Assembly (NCBI RefSeq): GCF_030010215.1
Contig: NZ_JASCRR010000015.1
Span: forward strand, 1-64,000
Reading direction: 5' to 3'
Origin: Tianweitania sp. UT-5YL-CI-8
GTDB lineage: Bacteria; Pseudomonadota; Alphaproteobacteria; Rhizobiales; Rhizobiaceae
Length of the DNA stretch: 64,000 bases
Below are positions 1 to 8,359 of this stretch, piece after piece; the stretch's first letter is position 1; each line of letters begins with the position of its first letter. Below the pieces are notes generated by a model. The model was not told the origin of the DNA and did no database searches. It saw only the letters and a program-made list of their open reading frames with translations. A program made the translations under genes and the position numbers.

Positions 1-1
1 C

Positions 2-55
2 GCGGCCGCGGCACAGAAGAGAGGAGAAAAGACCAACCCATTGACCAAAGCCTGA
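2..55 (+). pseudogene. Possible 3' tail of an IS21-type helper gene (istB-like)
   Basis: A reading frame open from the window edge ends here with a short basic tail (RGEKTNPLTKA). It lies just before a direct repeat of the kind found at IS21-family ends, where istB is normally the last gene. Only 17 codons are visible, so the assignment rests on position and tail composition and is weak. Confidence 0.25.
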
Positions 56-77
56 TCAGAAAACCATACTCAGAGGT

Positions 78-120
78 GGCTCACTTCTCGGTGGAAAAAC
101 CGGCTCACTTCCGCGTGGAA
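78..120 (+). repeat. Tandem 19-bp repeat, IS21-like element end
   Basis: Two 19-bp direct copies, GGCTCACTTCTCGGTGGAA and GGCTCACTTCCGCGTGGAA, start 24 bp apart with three mismatches. Multiple short terminal repeats of this GGCTCACTT..GTGGAA type are common at the ends of IS21-family elements, where they act as transposase-binding sites. The remainder of the element lies left of the window. Confidence 0.45.
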
Positions 121-164
121 ACCAACAGCAGGACGAGCCGCAGCCGGCTCCGAAGATCAAGACG

Positions 165-290
165 AACAGAGAACAGACCGGCTATAAGAAGCGCGGCAGG
201 AAACCCGGACGCAGGACGGATTTCATGAACGATCCTGCTGTCATAGCACGTCGGCAAGAGGCATTGGCAAAACAAGCGGCAGCAGAGTGA
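165..290 (+). pseudogene. ISNCY-type transposase, C-terminal tail only
   Basis: A frame ending in TGA encodes GYKKRGRKPGRRTDFMNDP followed by a short basic and alanine-rich tail. It matches, with changes, the tail of the ISNCY-type transposase fragment about 1.4 kb downstream (GYEERGRKPGRRTDFINDP). The rest of the gene is missing, and the IS21-like repeat directly precedes it, so this is a relic cut by another insertion. The two tails are diverged and are not copies of one recent event. Confidence 0.6.
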
Positions 291-577
291 AGCCAACACT
301 CAAAGCTAAAGCCGGGGGAGTCCACTGGATCGCGCCCGATCGGGCTGCGCAACCCCGACCAGCTATCGCCCGATCGGGCGCTCACGCCGGCGCCAGAAAG
401 CGCGTCACTGTCGCATTTCTAACTTGCCGCGCCCTGCCCTCTGAAACGCTGCTGCGACATTTCTACTTTGCAGGGCCAGCGACATTTCAACATCGTCGCC
501 ACAGATGATGTAGCCGGGGTGGATTCCTTTTTCAAATGCAACGAAGACAATAATGGCCATAATCTCAGGAGGATAGA
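291..577 (+). other. IS-end region without genes; three subterminal repeats and an IS30-type left end
   Basis: No gene is seen. Three related motifs sit at about 409-426 (TGTCGCATTTCTAACTTG), 454-470 (GCGACATTTCTACTTTG) and 479-490 (GCGACATTTCAA). The first recurs after the second ISNCY-type fragment, so these are probably subterminal sites of that element. From 516 the sequence GGGGTGGATTC, then seven bases, then AAATGCAAC marks an IS30-type left end leading into the transposase start. Confidence 0.5.
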
Positions 578-905
578 ATGGCTCGGTCTTTTGTGCAGTT
601 GAGTTTGGACGAACGGCGCGTCATCGCACGGATGCATGAGAAGAAGATAAGCCAGGCTGAGATCGCACGTACCCTTTGTCGGGACCGCTCGACGATCTCT
701 CGGGAACTACGCCGCAATTTCTGGTACGACCGCGAAGTTCCGATCGCCGAAGGATACTGGCATGTCACAGCGCATGGAATGGCGACGAGCCGGCGGCGCA
801 CGTATCGCAAGCTTCTGCGTGATCCGCTCCTGTGCGCTGCGGTCATTGATCGCCTGAAGGACAGCTGGTCACCGGAGCAGATTTCCGGTCGACTGAGGCT
901 TGCCG
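578..905 (+). pseudogene. IS30-family transposase, N-terminal fragment
   Basis: The frame begins ATG after a good ribosome site (AGGAGG). It encodes the typical IS30 start, LSLDERRVIARMHEKKIS followed by a helix-turn-helix with DRSTISRELRRN, then SPEQISGRLRL. After about 105 residues the IS30 similarity stops and the sequence changes to ISNCY-type transposase, so the DDE catalytic domain is absent and the protein cannot transpose. The junction lies near 900. Confidence 0.8.
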
Positions 906-1671
906 ACGCTTCGCACGAGCGGTCTGACGCAGTTCGGTCGGGCGCTTTATGAACTGAACATCGACATTATCTGCGCCAACACTCCGCAGGCCAAGGGCCG
1001 GGTGGAACGGGCCAACCAGACGCTGCAGGATAGGCTGGTCAAGGAGATGCGGCTTCGCGGCATCGACACGATCGAGGCTGCCAATGCATATGCACCTGAG
1101 TTCATAACCGACTTCAATTGTCGCTTTGGCAAACCGCCGCGCAATCCGAAGGACATGCGCCGGCCTTTGGCTGATAATGAGAACCTCGATGGCGCCATGT
1201 GCCGCAAGGAAGTCCGTACCCTGTCGCAGTCTCTGACGCTGCGCTACGACAAGGTGCTGTTCATTCTCGATCCAACCGAAATCTCACGCCCCCTGGTCCG
1301 GCAGAAGGTCATCGTGTGTGATTATCCGGATGGGCGGCTGGAGATCATGCACCAGAGCTTTTCCCTGCCCTACAGAACCTTCGACACATTACGTGTCGGT
1401 GCATCGAGCTGAGGTTGTCAACAACAAGCGGCTGGACGACATGCTGTCGGTCGTCGCCGAGATGCAGGCTGGGCGGAAGCAGCAGCGCAGCCAGAGCGGG
1501 CTTCGCCGCACTGGCCAGACGGATCATATGTTCGGCATTCGCGACGGCAGCAAGGGCAATGGCTACGAGGAGCGCGGCCGCAAGCCCGGTCGTCGGACTG
1601 ATTTTATCAATGATCCGGAAGTCATCGCCAAAAGGAAGAAGGCTTTAGCGCGGATGGAGGCCGCAGAATGA
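906..1671 (+). pseudogene. ISNCY-family transposase, C-terminal part with frameshift
   Basis: This encodes the second half of an ISNCY-type integrase-like transposase, beginning at LTQFGRALYELNIDIICAN and continuing with the PQAKGRVERANQTLQDRL block that contains the final acidic residue of the catalytic triad. The N-terminal half is replaced by the IS30 fragment. Near 1395-1410 the frame shifts: the upstream frame ends in a stop, while homology (HRAEVVNNKRLDDML to the GRKPGRRTDF tail) continues in another frame. Truncation and frameshift both show a dead gene. Confidence 0.75.
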
Positions 1672-1781
1672 CGACGCCAATCTCAAAGCGAAAGCCGAAG
1701 GGCGCTGCCCCTCACCCACCCCCTCTCCGCCCTTGCAACCCGGATCAGCCGGGCGCATCGGGGGCTGATCGGCAGAGCCAG

Positions 1782-1799
1782 TGTCGCGTTTCTAACTGG
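1782..1799 (+). repeat. Second copy of the ISNCY-type subterminal motif
   Basis: TGTCGCGTTTCTAACTGG differs from the motif at 409-426 by two bases and lies at a similar distance behind a transposase tail. It supports the view that two ISNCY-type relics are present. Confidence 0.5.
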
Positions 1800-1842
1800 C
1801 TGGCTAGCACGCGCTTCTAATCAGCTTTGACAATGTGTAGGT

Positions 1843-1951
1843 GGGGTGGATTCAAGGATGAAGTGCGACTTGCGAATGATACCAATGGGTTGTCACTCGC
1901 AAGGAAGATGCAATGGAACGCACCTACTCCCACAATGCGCAGCTTCTATAA
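1843..1951 (+). pseudogene. Second IS30-type left end with a 12-codon transposase stub
   Basis: GGGGTGGATTC, seven bases, then AAGTGCGAC repeats the layout at 516-542 in the same orientation and with the same spacing. It is followed by an AGGAAG ribosome site and ATG at 1913 encoding MERTYSH, a typical IS30 transposase start, after which homology is lost and a stop follows. This is the truncated start of a second IS30 element, and its break marks the left border of the catabolic block. Confidence 0.55.
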
Positions 1952-1965
1952 AGCAGCTGCCAAGA

Positions 1966-2595
1966 CTATCTAACGCGATTGCCTCGCACTTCGTTGCCGC
2001 CTCGCATGGCTTCTATAAATCCCTCCAATGGCGCTGGTGGCGTGATGGGCTCCGTTGACGCACCATCGCGATCCCAATAGTCTTTCCACGACGGGAAAAG
2101 CTGATGAAAGGAGCCTTCATAAGGTTCCTGGCCCGGCCAGCGCATTTTGCGCTTGCCAACCGGCGGCTTGTTGAGATCAGTCGCATACCAGTAAAGTGGT
2201 TGCCGGCGGACGAAATACCAGCGAGTGTCCAAGCGGCTATATCTATCATAGTACATCATTTGCATGATGACCCACTCGGCGCCCGTCTCATGCTCATTTT
2301 TGGAATAGACGATGCCGACGGCATTATCTGGATCGATAAATTCTATTATGGTGGAACCCACATGATGAGAAGTCCCGTCGAACTGGCGGCGCATCGTATC
2401 GTCAAGCCAGTCGCGCAGGACTTCACGGCCCGACTTTCCGCCTCCGACTTTCACGTTAGGGACAAACAAGCCAACCAGGGCATCAATATCGCGCATGTCT
2501 AGCGCAAGAGCGTATTTTGAAATCAACTGACGAATCTCGTCCCGAGATTCTATCCTATCGAGTCTTTGGAGAATTTCCGTCTGAATTCTGTCCAT
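1966..2595 (-). CDS. SnoaL/NTF2-like protein (209 aa), last gene of the ipd/fadE30 operon
   Basis: This is a cone-fold protein of the SnoaL_4/NTF2-like type. The N-terminal helix pattern EIRQLISKYALALDMRDIDALVGLF places a Tyr and an Asp where such enzymes keep pocket residues. Members of this superfamily act as ketosteroid isomerases, bile-acid dehydratases and polyketide cyclases, so an isomerase or dehydratase acting on a ring intermediate is possible but not shown. The C-terminus (about residues 140-209) is longer than usual and rich in Trp and Pro. The ATG chosen has GGGAGG eight bases upstream. The gene follows the MaoC-like gene by 15 bp. It is the gene nearest the IS remnants yet looks intact. 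Confidence 0.75.
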   Translation of the reverse strand: MDRIQTEILQRLDRIESRDEIRQLISKYALALDMRDIDALVGLFVPNVKVGGGKSGREVLRDWLDDTMRRQFDGTSHHVGSTIIEFIDPDNAVGIVYSKNEHETGAEWVIMQMMYYDRYSRLDTRWYFVRRQPLYWYATDLNKPPVGKRKMRWPGQEPYEGSFHQLFPSWKDYWDRDGASTEPITPPAPLEGFIEAMRGGNEVRGNRVR

Positions 2596-2610
2596 ACCGG
2601 TCACCTCCCA

Positions 2611-3078
2611 TCAAAAATAGTAACGTCCAATGATGTCGGCCACGCAACCGGGCTTTGCCGAGCCTTCGAGCTCAACGGTGACACGGACGGTAGTCTGCAC
2701 CGCATTGCCCTTAAGCGGATCGGCCTTGACGAGTTCGGCAACAACGCGAACGCGGGAACCCACCGGAACGGGCGCAGGGAACCGCAGCCGGTCGGCCCCA
2801 TAGTTGATACCCATTTTCATGCCATCGGCACGAAACAGTTGGGGCAGGAACATATTGATCAAGGAGAATGTGAGATAGCCATGCGCCACGGTCTTGCCAA
2901 AAGGTCCGTCTCTAGCCTTTTCAGGCTCGACGTGAATCCACTGAAAATCGCCCGTCGCCTCGGCGAATTTGTCAATGCGTGCCTGGTCTATCTCGAGCCA
3001 AGCACTCTCACCAAGCTTCGTGCCGACCGCATCGGCAACCTCTTGTGGCGACGAAAAAACAAGACCGACCATCCTCAT
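2611..3078 (-). CDS. MaoC-like (R)-specific enoyl-CoA hydratase (155 aa)
   Basis: This is a hotdog-fold hydratase of the MaoC family, which adds water to a trans-2-enoyl-CoA. The hydratase-2 signature is visible: Asp44 and His49 in GDFQWIH, then GPFGKTVAHG at about 58-67. The length is usual for a single-domain MaoC protein. The start codon overlaps the stop of the upstream IpdF-like gene (ATGA), which implies translational coupling. An alternative ATG lies two codons inside. In steroid-degrading actinobacteria similar hydratases act in side-chain beta-oxidation. Here it probably hydrates an intermediate of the ring-D/C fragments, but the substrate is inferred from context only. Confidence 0.8.
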   Translation of the reverse strand: MRMVGLVFSSPQEVADAVGTKLGESAWLEIDQARIDKFAEATGDFQWIHVEPEKARDGPFGKTVAHGYLTFSLINMFLPQLFRADGMKMGINYGADRLRFPAPVPVGSRVRVVAELVKADPLKGNAVQTTVRVTVELEGSAKPGCVADIIGRYYF

Positions 3079-3875
3079 CCCCTCTGGCTGGAAACGGATA
3101 CGGTCTCCCCGACCATATATCCGGCATAGTCGCTCGCCAGAAACATCATCACATTGGCGATTTCCCAAACCTCGGCGGCGCGGCCAAAAGCTTCTTGGGA
3201 CATCAGTTTTTCAAGCTCGCCAGGTCCCGCAGCCTTCTTGAGGAATTCATGCATGGCAATGGAAGGAGATACGGCATTGATCCGTATACCGTGTTCCGCA
3301 GCTTCCACGCCGCTGCAGCGCGTGAATGCCATGACTCCAGCCTTAGCGGCGGCATAGTGGGATTGCCCTTTCTGCGCACGCCATCCCAGTACTGAAGCAT
3401 TATTCACGATCGCGCCGCGCTTGCGCGGAATCATCTTTTTAAGCGCCGCGCGAGTCATGCGCATCGTTCCGGTAAGGGTCACGTCAAGCACCTGGCCCCA
3501 TTCCTCATCCGTCATCTCCGTCACGAGCTTGAAGCCGCCGAGGCCAGCATTGTTGATGAGAACGTCAATGCCCCCCAGCTTCAGCTCGGCGGCGTCCACC
3601 AGAGCCTGAACCTCATCTTCCTTCGTTACGTTGCAGACATGGCTATACACGTCCGCTTCATGACCTAGCGCACGTAGTCTATCCGCGGCCTCAGTAAGCC
3701 GTCGCTCGTGAATGTCGGAGATCATAATCGCCCGACATCCCTCTTCTATAGCCTTTTTCGCTGCGGCGAAGCCGATGCCAACGCCTGCGGCTGCCGTTAT
3801 CAGGACGGAGCGCCCCCTCAGAAGCCGATGGCCCTCGACGTAAGCGGGCGATGTTGCGATGGTGTCGTCAGTCAT
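3075..3875 (-). CDS. ipdF: IpdF-like short-chain dehydrogenase of steroid C/D-ring degradation (266 aa)
   Basis: This is a classical SDR whose sequence recalls mycobacterial IpdF (Rv3559c) through several long identities, for example NNASVLGWRAQ, HYAAAKAGVMAFTRC, RINAVSPSIA, EAFGRAAEVWE and the end VSVSSQRG. IpdF oxidises the 5-hydroxyl of the 5-hydroxy-methyl-oxo-hexahydroindene-carboxyl-CoA intermediate. The nucleotide-binding motif is TAAAGVGIG at residues 27-35. Catalytic Ser161, Tyr174 and Lys178 are all present. The start used overlaps the echA20-like stop by 8 bp; a longer N-terminal extension would run into that gene. It lies between the EchA20-like and MaoC-like genes, with IpdC next. 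Confidence 0.85.
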   Translation of the reverse strand: MTDDTIATSPAYVEGHRLLRGRSVLITAAAGVGIGFAAAKKAIEEGCRAIMISDIHERRLTEAADRLRALGHEADVYSHVCNVTKEDEVQALVDAAELKLGGIDVLINNAGLGGFKLVTEMTDEEWGQVLDVTLTGTMRMTRAALKKMIPRKRGAIVNNASVLGWRAQKGQSHYAAAKAGVMAFTRCSGVEAAEHGIRINAVSPSIAMHEFLKKAAGPGELEKLMSQEAFGRAAEVWEIANVMMFLASDYAGYMVGETVSVSSQRG

Positions 3876-4650
3876 GCTTTTCCTTGCCTTTCGTCCGGTC
3901 GAAATCCGCGTCACGCTTGTCCACAAAAGCGTTGCGCGCTTCCTGCGATTCGGCGGTCAAGTAAGCCTGCGCGGTGAAGCCCTGCTCCCAGCGATACTTG
4001 TGTTCGAGATCACCATCTTCGATGCCGTTCAGCGCCTCTTTGGCCAAGCGGATCATGATCGTACTCTTGGATGCGATCTTGCCTGCGAGCTCGATGGCTG
4101 CGGATCGCAACCCGTCTCGCGGTACAACCTTTTCTACGGCGCCGAGCCGATATGCTTCTGCCGCATCGATCGGCTCACCCGTAAAATACATCTGCCGCAC
4201 TTTCTGGACGGGAAACAGCCTTTGCAGGTGAGCGCCGGCGCCGAGTGCGCCACGGTCAACTTCGGGGACGCCAAACGTCGCGTCCGGGGAGCACAGGATG
4301 ATGTCGGCCGAACCGCAGATGCCGATCCCTCCGCCCAGAATGTACCCATGGGCGGCCACGATCACCGGCTTCAACCCGCGGTGGATTGCACGAAACGTCT
4401 CCCAATTTCCGGCGTTCACCTCCGGAATGCGTTCGGGATGCCTCTGAAGTTCCTTGATGTCAACGCCCGCACAGAAACCGCGACCTTCCGCCCGTATGAC
4501 AATGATGCGGACGTCCTGATGAGCCTGCAGTCGGTCAATTTCTTGAGAGAAGGCGCGCCACCCGACGCTATCCATCGCGTTGACAGGCGGATTTTCGATG
4601 ACCAGCTCGGCGATACCGTTTTCGATCTTGCTCCAGAATTGATCAGCCAT
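3868..4650 (-). CDS. echA20: EchA20-like ring-D-opening crotonase (260 aa)
   Basis: This crotonase-fold protein matches mycobacterial EchA20 (Rv3550) in memory across its length: EGRGFCAGVDIKELQR near residue 64, ATFGVPEVDRGALGA at about 124-138, AKEALNGIE and EQGFTAQ near the C-terminus. EchA20 hydrolytically opens ring D of the beta-diketone HIEC-CoA to give COCHEA-CoA and is not an ordinary hydratase. In agreement, the first hydratase Glu is replaced (GGGIGICG), whereas Glu130 in VPEV and Asp64 are kept. GGAGAC lies just ahead of the start. It sits 10 bp behind ipdC and overlaps ipdF, the grouping expected for this pathway. Confidence 0.87.
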   Translation of the reverse strand: MADQFWSKIENGIAELVIENPPVNAMDSVGWRAFSQEIDRLQAHQDVRIIVIRAEGRGFCAGVDIKELQRHPERIPEVNAGNWETFRAIHRGLKPVIVAAHGYILGGGIGICGSADIILCSPDATFGVPEVDRGALGAGAHLQRLFPVQKVRQMYFTGEPIDAAEAYRLGAVEKVVPRDGLRSAAIELAGKIASKSTIMIRLAKEALNGIEDGDLEHKYRWEQGFTAQAYLTAESQEARNAFVDKRDADFDRTKGKEKHD

Positions 4651-4660
4651 TGTCGTCTCC

Positions 4661-5743
4661 TCAGTTCGATGTGACTGGGCGCGACAGGGCCGCCAAGGCC
4701 GCCAGTCGTTCGCCGGCCTCGCGCATGATCCGTCCGATCAGTTCCTCGCAGCTTTCCAGCCGGTCGATGACAGCCGCGGCCTGACCACCGGGCAACAGGC
4801 CATTGTCGGCATCTCCGTTGACGACGCCGCGCTGAACAAGTGTCGGCAAATTTGGCGCCATGACCATCTGAGCGAAGCTGCCGCCATCGCTAGACAGCGC
4901 CTTCCAGCCCAGCTTCGCCATACCGACGGGCCCAAGTCCCGCCTGCTTGCCCCACTCCCGCGCGTAGTTAACGCTCATGCCCAACCGTGCTGGCAACGAC
5001 ATGCCTTCGAGACGCCGTATCTCGTCATTTTCGATGAAGCGCTGCGGCAAACCGTCGACAGCTGTGGTGATGCGAATCGCAGTCGGATCCTTGGTGGAGA
5101 TATAACGATCCAGCGCGGAACGCGGGACCGGGGAATCGCTTGTCATCAAAAAGCGCGTCCCCATGGCGATGCCGGCGGCTCCGTAGGCCAGCGCGGCGGC
5201 GAGGCCGCGCCCGTCAAATATGCCGCCAGCTGCGACGACCGGCACCTTCACGGCGTCAAGGACCTGTGGCAGCAAAATGGTCGTGGGCACAGCACCTGTA
5301 TGCCCTCCGCCCTCGCCGCCCTGGACGGTGACGATGTCGGCACCGAGTTCGATAGCTTTGATCGCGTGCTTGACGGCACCCACAGTAGGCATGCAGATGA
5401 CGCCCGCATCCTTGAGCCGCTTGATGGTTTTTGCGTCCGGCCCACGGCCGTAGCTGACAGCTCGCACTTTATGCCGGATGACAGCGTCTATCACTTCGTC
5501 AGCGTTCGGCTGGAACATGTGGAAGTTGACGCCGAACGGCCGGTCCGTCTTTGCCTTGATAGCAAGAAGCTGGTTTTCGACATCACCAGGTTCCGCCGTT
5601 GCTCCGGCAAAAAAGCCGAACCCCCCGGCGTTGCATGTCGCAGCAGTCAATCGCGCATCCGCCACCCACCCCATGGCGGTCTGCACAATCGGGTAACGGC
5701 ATCCAAGCCGCTCGCACAGAACCGTATGAAGATCGCTCGACAT
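4661..5743 (-). CDS. ipdC: IpdC-like FMN enzyme of the nitronate monooxygenase fold (360 aa)
   Basis: This is a TIM-barrel FMN protein with a close resemblance to mycobacterial IpdC (Rv3553): PIVQTAMGWVADARL near residues 18-32, QGGEGGGHTG at 141-150, AAGGIFDGRG at 171-180, GTRFLMTSD at about 195-203 and LPGGQAAAVIDRL near the C-terminus. IpdC introduces the ring double bond into the 5-hydroxy-methyl-oxo-octahydroindene-carboxyl-CoA intermediate, despite its nitropropane-dioxygenase-like fold. The ATG used follows GAGGAAACC. A GTG four codons upstream is less likely. The 90 bp in front hold one copy of the conserved palindrome, so the gene may have its own promoter inside the operon. Confidence 0.87.
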   Translation of the reverse strand: MSSDLHTVLCERLGCRYPIVQTAMGWVADARLTAATCNAGGFGFFAGATAEPGDVENQLLAIKAKTDRPFGVNFHMFQPNADEVIDAVIRHKVRAVSYGRGPDAKTIKRLKDAGVICMPTVGAVKHAIKAIELGADIVTVQGGEGGGHTGAVPTTILLPQVLDAVKVPVVAAGGIFDGRGLAAALAYGAAGIAMGTRFLMTSDSPVPRSALDRYISTKDPTAIRITTAVDGLPQRFIENDEIRRLEGMSLPARLGMSVNYAREWGKQAGLGPVGMAKLGWKALSSDGGSFAQMVMAPNLPTLVQRGVVNGDADNGLLPGGQAAAVIDRLESCEELIGRIMREAGERLAALAALSRPVTSN

Positions 5744-5805
5744 TGGTTTCCTCACCTAGGAGTGACGATTTCGTTCCTGTCTGATGTAGTACCGGGTGCG
5801 ATGCA

Positions 5806-5825
5806 ACATCGTCTGAATGAACTAA
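5806..5825 (+). promoter_or_regulatory. Operator-like palindrome, site 1 (in front of ipdC)
   Basis: ACATCGTCTGAATGAACTAA fits the window-wide consensus GCATCGTCYGAANRGACTAR at 17 of 20 positions. It lies in the 90-bp gap between an SDR stop and the ipdC start, about 63 bp ahead of that start. This suggests an internal, separately controlled promoter for ipdC-echA20-ipdF. Confidence 0.6.
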
Positions 5826-5832
5826 GATCGCT

Positions 5833-6594
5833 TCAGTAGAAGACGCGACCGCCATTCACCATCAGCGTCTGGCCGGTAATGAAGCGAGCCTTTTCGCTGG
5901 ATAGGAAGACGACCGCATTGGCGATGTCCTCCGGTTCAGACAGTTCACCGAGCGGAATAGCGTTCTTCGCCCGTTCGTAGGCATCTTTGGGAATTCGCTG
6001 CATGGCGCGTGTATTGGTCGGTCCCGGGCATACAGCGTTGACGTTGACTTTGAAGGGGCCCAGCTCCCGCGCCAACGCACGGGTGAAGCCAAGCACCCCG
6101 GATTTCGCGGAGGCATAATCCACCGTGCCGATATCGCCATTCATCGCCGAGTCCGATGAGATCGATACGATCTTGCCGGAGCGACGCGCCCTCATCTCTT
6201 CTACAACCTGCCTGGAGCATATCAAGGTCGTCATCAGCGATACGTTGACGACGAACTGCAGCGTTTCAGGTTTAGATTCCCAGAATTCCGAGTAATTTTC
6301 CCGTGCAGTTTGGCCGATATTGTTCAGCAGAATGTCGATCGGCCCAAGGTCTGTGCGTGCCTTGGCAAACGCGGCGGTGACTTCTTCGAGATTTGTCATG
6401 TCGCCAACCACCTCGACGGCACGGACCCCTTCTGCCCGGACAAATTCGGCGGTTTCGGCCAAAGCTTCTTTCTCGCGATCAAAGATCGCAAGATCGGCGC
6501 CTTCTTTCGCATAAGCGATTGCTGAGGCGCGGCCGATACCATTGCCCGCGCCCGTGACCACTGCAATCTTGCCAGAAAACTGTCTGCTGGACAT
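5833..6594 (-). CDS. Short-chain dehydrogenase/reductase (253 aa)
   Basis: This classical SDR has TGAGNGIG at residues 14-21, the NN-x-G motif at 91-94, and catalytic Ser147, Tyr160 and Lys164 (DYASAKSG). The C-terminal segment FITGQTLMVNGGRVFY is standard for FabG-like enzymes. It probably oxidises or reduces a hydroxyacyl-CoA or ring hydroxyl. The ATG chosen has GGAGGAAG in front, whereas the ATG five codons upstream has none. It follows the NTF2-like gene by about 33 bp in the ipd/fadE30 operon and is the last gene before the internal palindrome. The substrate cannot be read from the sequence. Confidence 0.8.
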   Translation of the reverse strand: MSSRQFSGKIAVVTGAGNGIGRASAIAYAKEGADLAIFDREKEALAETAEFVRAEGVRAVEVVGDMTNLEEVTAAFAKARTDLGPIDILLNNIGQTARENYSEFWESKPETLQFVVNVSLMTTLICSRQVVEEMRARRSGKIVSISSDSAMNGDIGTVDYASAKSGVLGFTRALARELGPFKVNVNAVCPGPTNTRAMQRIPKDAYERAKNAIPLGELSEPEDIANAVVFLSSEKARFITGQTLMVNGGRVFY

Positions 6595-6627
6595 CTCACT
6601 TCCTCCCATGCGGTCCTCGCCGCCAAA

Positions 6628-7164
6628 CTAATCGTCGTGGCGTCCGAACATGTGCAACAGCCGGTACGACCGGTCGTCTGGACCAGCGCTGCCAAGCGGA
6701 CTACCGGCGGCGAAATCATCATAGGCTGTTTCATTGACAGGGCGCTTGTTTGCCCAATCCAGCGTTATCGATCTGGAGAGAAATCGCCATTCACCCTGAC
6801 TGCGGCGATACCGGTCAAGGCTTCGACTTCCGGTCACGATCTCGTAGGCATTATCGCCGCTGGTTCGATGGTAATTGATCTTGTGGATCTCGCCTTCAGC
6901 CTCGTCGCCCGAGACCTGAAAACTGGTGTTGACCACGTAGTGGACCGTCGTTTGATAGGCCGAAAGAGCTTGCTCGACAAAAGCAATATAAGCTTCGGCG
7001 CCGCCCTCAAACATCGTTCCGTGCTGCTCGAAGGCGTCGTCGTGATAAAGACTTCGAAGAAGCGCGAAGTCGCGCCTGTCGACCGCACGGGAATATGCGA
7101 CGACGAGGCGGCGCAAACTGTCGCGCGCTATGAGGATGTCCAGGTTGTCGTCGCAAACTCCCAT
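6628..7164 (-). CDS. SnoaL/NTF2-like protein (178 aa)
   Basis: This is the second cone-fold protein of the operon. The N-terminal helix SLRRLVVAYSRAVDRRDFALLRSLYHDDA has the Tyr and Asp spacing of SnoaL_4 proteins. The middle contains YEIVTGSRSLDRYRR, where related ring-hydroxylating-dioxygenase beta subunits carry a similar strand. It lies directly behind the FadE30-like gene. Close coupling to a dehydrogenase suggests that it acts on the enoyl-CoA or a ring hydroxyl, as an isomerase or dehydratase, but this is inference. No signal peptide or membrane segment is seen. Confidence 0.72.
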   Translation of the reverse strand: MGVCDDNLDILIARDSLRRLVVAYSRAVDRRDFALLRSLYHDDAFEQHGTMFEGGAEAYIAFVEQALSAYQTTVHYVVNTSFQVSGDEAEGEIHKINYHRTSGDNAYEIVTGSRSLDRYRRSQGEWRFLSRSITLDWANKRPVNETAYDDFAAGSPLGSAGPDDRSYRLLHMFGRHDD

Positions 7165-7174
7165 CTATGCACCC

Positions 7175-8359
7175 CTAGCCGAGTGTTCCGCGCGGCTCGC
7201 GCGGCATTCCAAGACCCTGCTCTGCGATCAGGTTCAATTGGATCTCATTCGTGCCGCCATAAATCGTATCTGCACGGCTGAACAAGAACAGTTGCTGCAG
7301 CCGTTCCCGGCGCGGATCGTTTGAAACGATATTCGCCTCAAGACCCAGGACGTCCATAGCAAGCTTGCCCAGGTCACGGTGCCAGTTCGACCAATGATAT
7401 TTGTATCCCAGGACCTCGCGGCGCATGTCACCACTCGGATCGTCAGCAAGAACACGCATGGCCAGGTAGCGCATCGCGCGCAGTCCCACCCAGGCGCGCG
7501 CAATGCGCTGGCGGATGATGGGGGACCGGCCTGCGCCATTTTCGCGCGCGATTTCGATGATAAGTTCCAGTTCCTGTGCAAAGGACATCTGTTGTCCCAG
7601 CGTAGAGATACCGCGTTCGAAGCCCAATAAGGCCATGGCTATCTTCCAGCCCTCACCGGGGGCGCCGACAACGTGCTCCGCCCTGGCTCGCGCGCCTTCG
7701 AAAAATACGGAGTTGAACTCGGCGCTGCCGCCGATCTGCCGGATCGGCTGTATTTCCACGCCGTGCTGGTCGAGAGGAAGCAGGAGGAAGATCAGACCAT
7801 TGCGACCGACAGAGCCCTCATCGCACCGCGCCAGAACGAAAATCCAGTCGGAAAGATGCGCGAGCGATGTCCACACCTTCTGGCCGGACACAATCCACTC
7901 GCCGGTTACCGGATCTTTGCGGGCGCGGGTCCGAATATTTGCTAGATCGGAACCGGCGCTCGGCTCAGAATAGCCCTGGCACCAAAATTCCTCTCCTGAC
8001 CGAATCTTGGGCAGGAACCGCTGTTTCTGCTCTTCAGTACCAAACGCGATGAGGGTAGGTCCGATCAAGCCTTCACCGATATGTCCCATACGGCCTGGGC
8101 CACCAGCACGCCCGTACTCTTCCTGAAAAACGACTTGCTCGGCAACGGACAGTCCGCGACCACCCATATCTTCCGGCCAGCCGGGACAGGTCCAGCGGCC
8201 GCGTGCAAGTTCGCGTTCCCACTCTTTGCGCAACTCGGGCAAGGCATCGCCATCGCCCGAGTTGCCGCGAAATCGCAGTGCTTCGAACCGGCCGGTTAGA
8301 TGCGTTGCCATCCACTCAGCGATTTCCGAGCGCAATGCCGAATTGCTTTCCGTATTCAC
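7175..8359 (-). CDS. fadE30: FadE30-like acyl-CoA dehydrogenase (394 aa)
   Basis: This is a full-length acyl-CoA dehydrogenase with strong resemblance to mycobacterial FadE30 (Rv3560c): WPEDMGGRGLS, WCQGYSEPSAGSDLA, GQKVWTSLAHLSDW, FERGISTLGQQ, and SRADTIYGGTNEIQ at the C-terminus. FadE30 acts on the propionyl side chain of the HIP-derived CoA thioester. The start is GTG, overlapping the stop of the upstream dehydrogenase gene (GTGA). As in steroid-type dehydrogenases, the usual Glu of the YEGT motif is replaced by Gly (YGGT). The adjacent shorter dehydrogenase gene suggests a heteromeric alpha2beta2 enzyme, an architecture known for steroid ACADs such as ChsE1-ChsE2. Confidence 0.85.
   Translation of the reverse strand: MNTESNSALRSEIAEWMATHLTGRFEALRFRGNSGDGDALPELRKEWERELARGRWTCPGWPEDMGGRGLSVAEQVVFQEEYGRAGGPGRMGHIGEGLIGPTLIAFGTEEQKQRFLPKIRSGEEFWCQGYSEPSAGSDLANIRTRARKDPVTGEWIVSGQKVWTSLAHLSDWIFVLARCDEGSVGRNGLIFLLLPLDQHGVEIQPIRQIGGSAEFNSVFFEGARARAEHVVGAPGEGWKIAMALLGFERGISTLGQQMSFAQELELIIEIARENGAGRSPIIRQRIARAWVGLRAMRYLAMRVLADDPSGDMRREVLGYKYHWSNWHRDLGKLAMDVLGLEANIVSNDPRRERLQQLFLFSRADTIYGGTNEIQLNLIAEQGLGMPREPRGTLG

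Noticed and set aside
3859-4674. 271-codon open frame on the plus strand
   Set aside because: It is antisense to the EchA20-like gene, which has strong homology and a good ribosome site.
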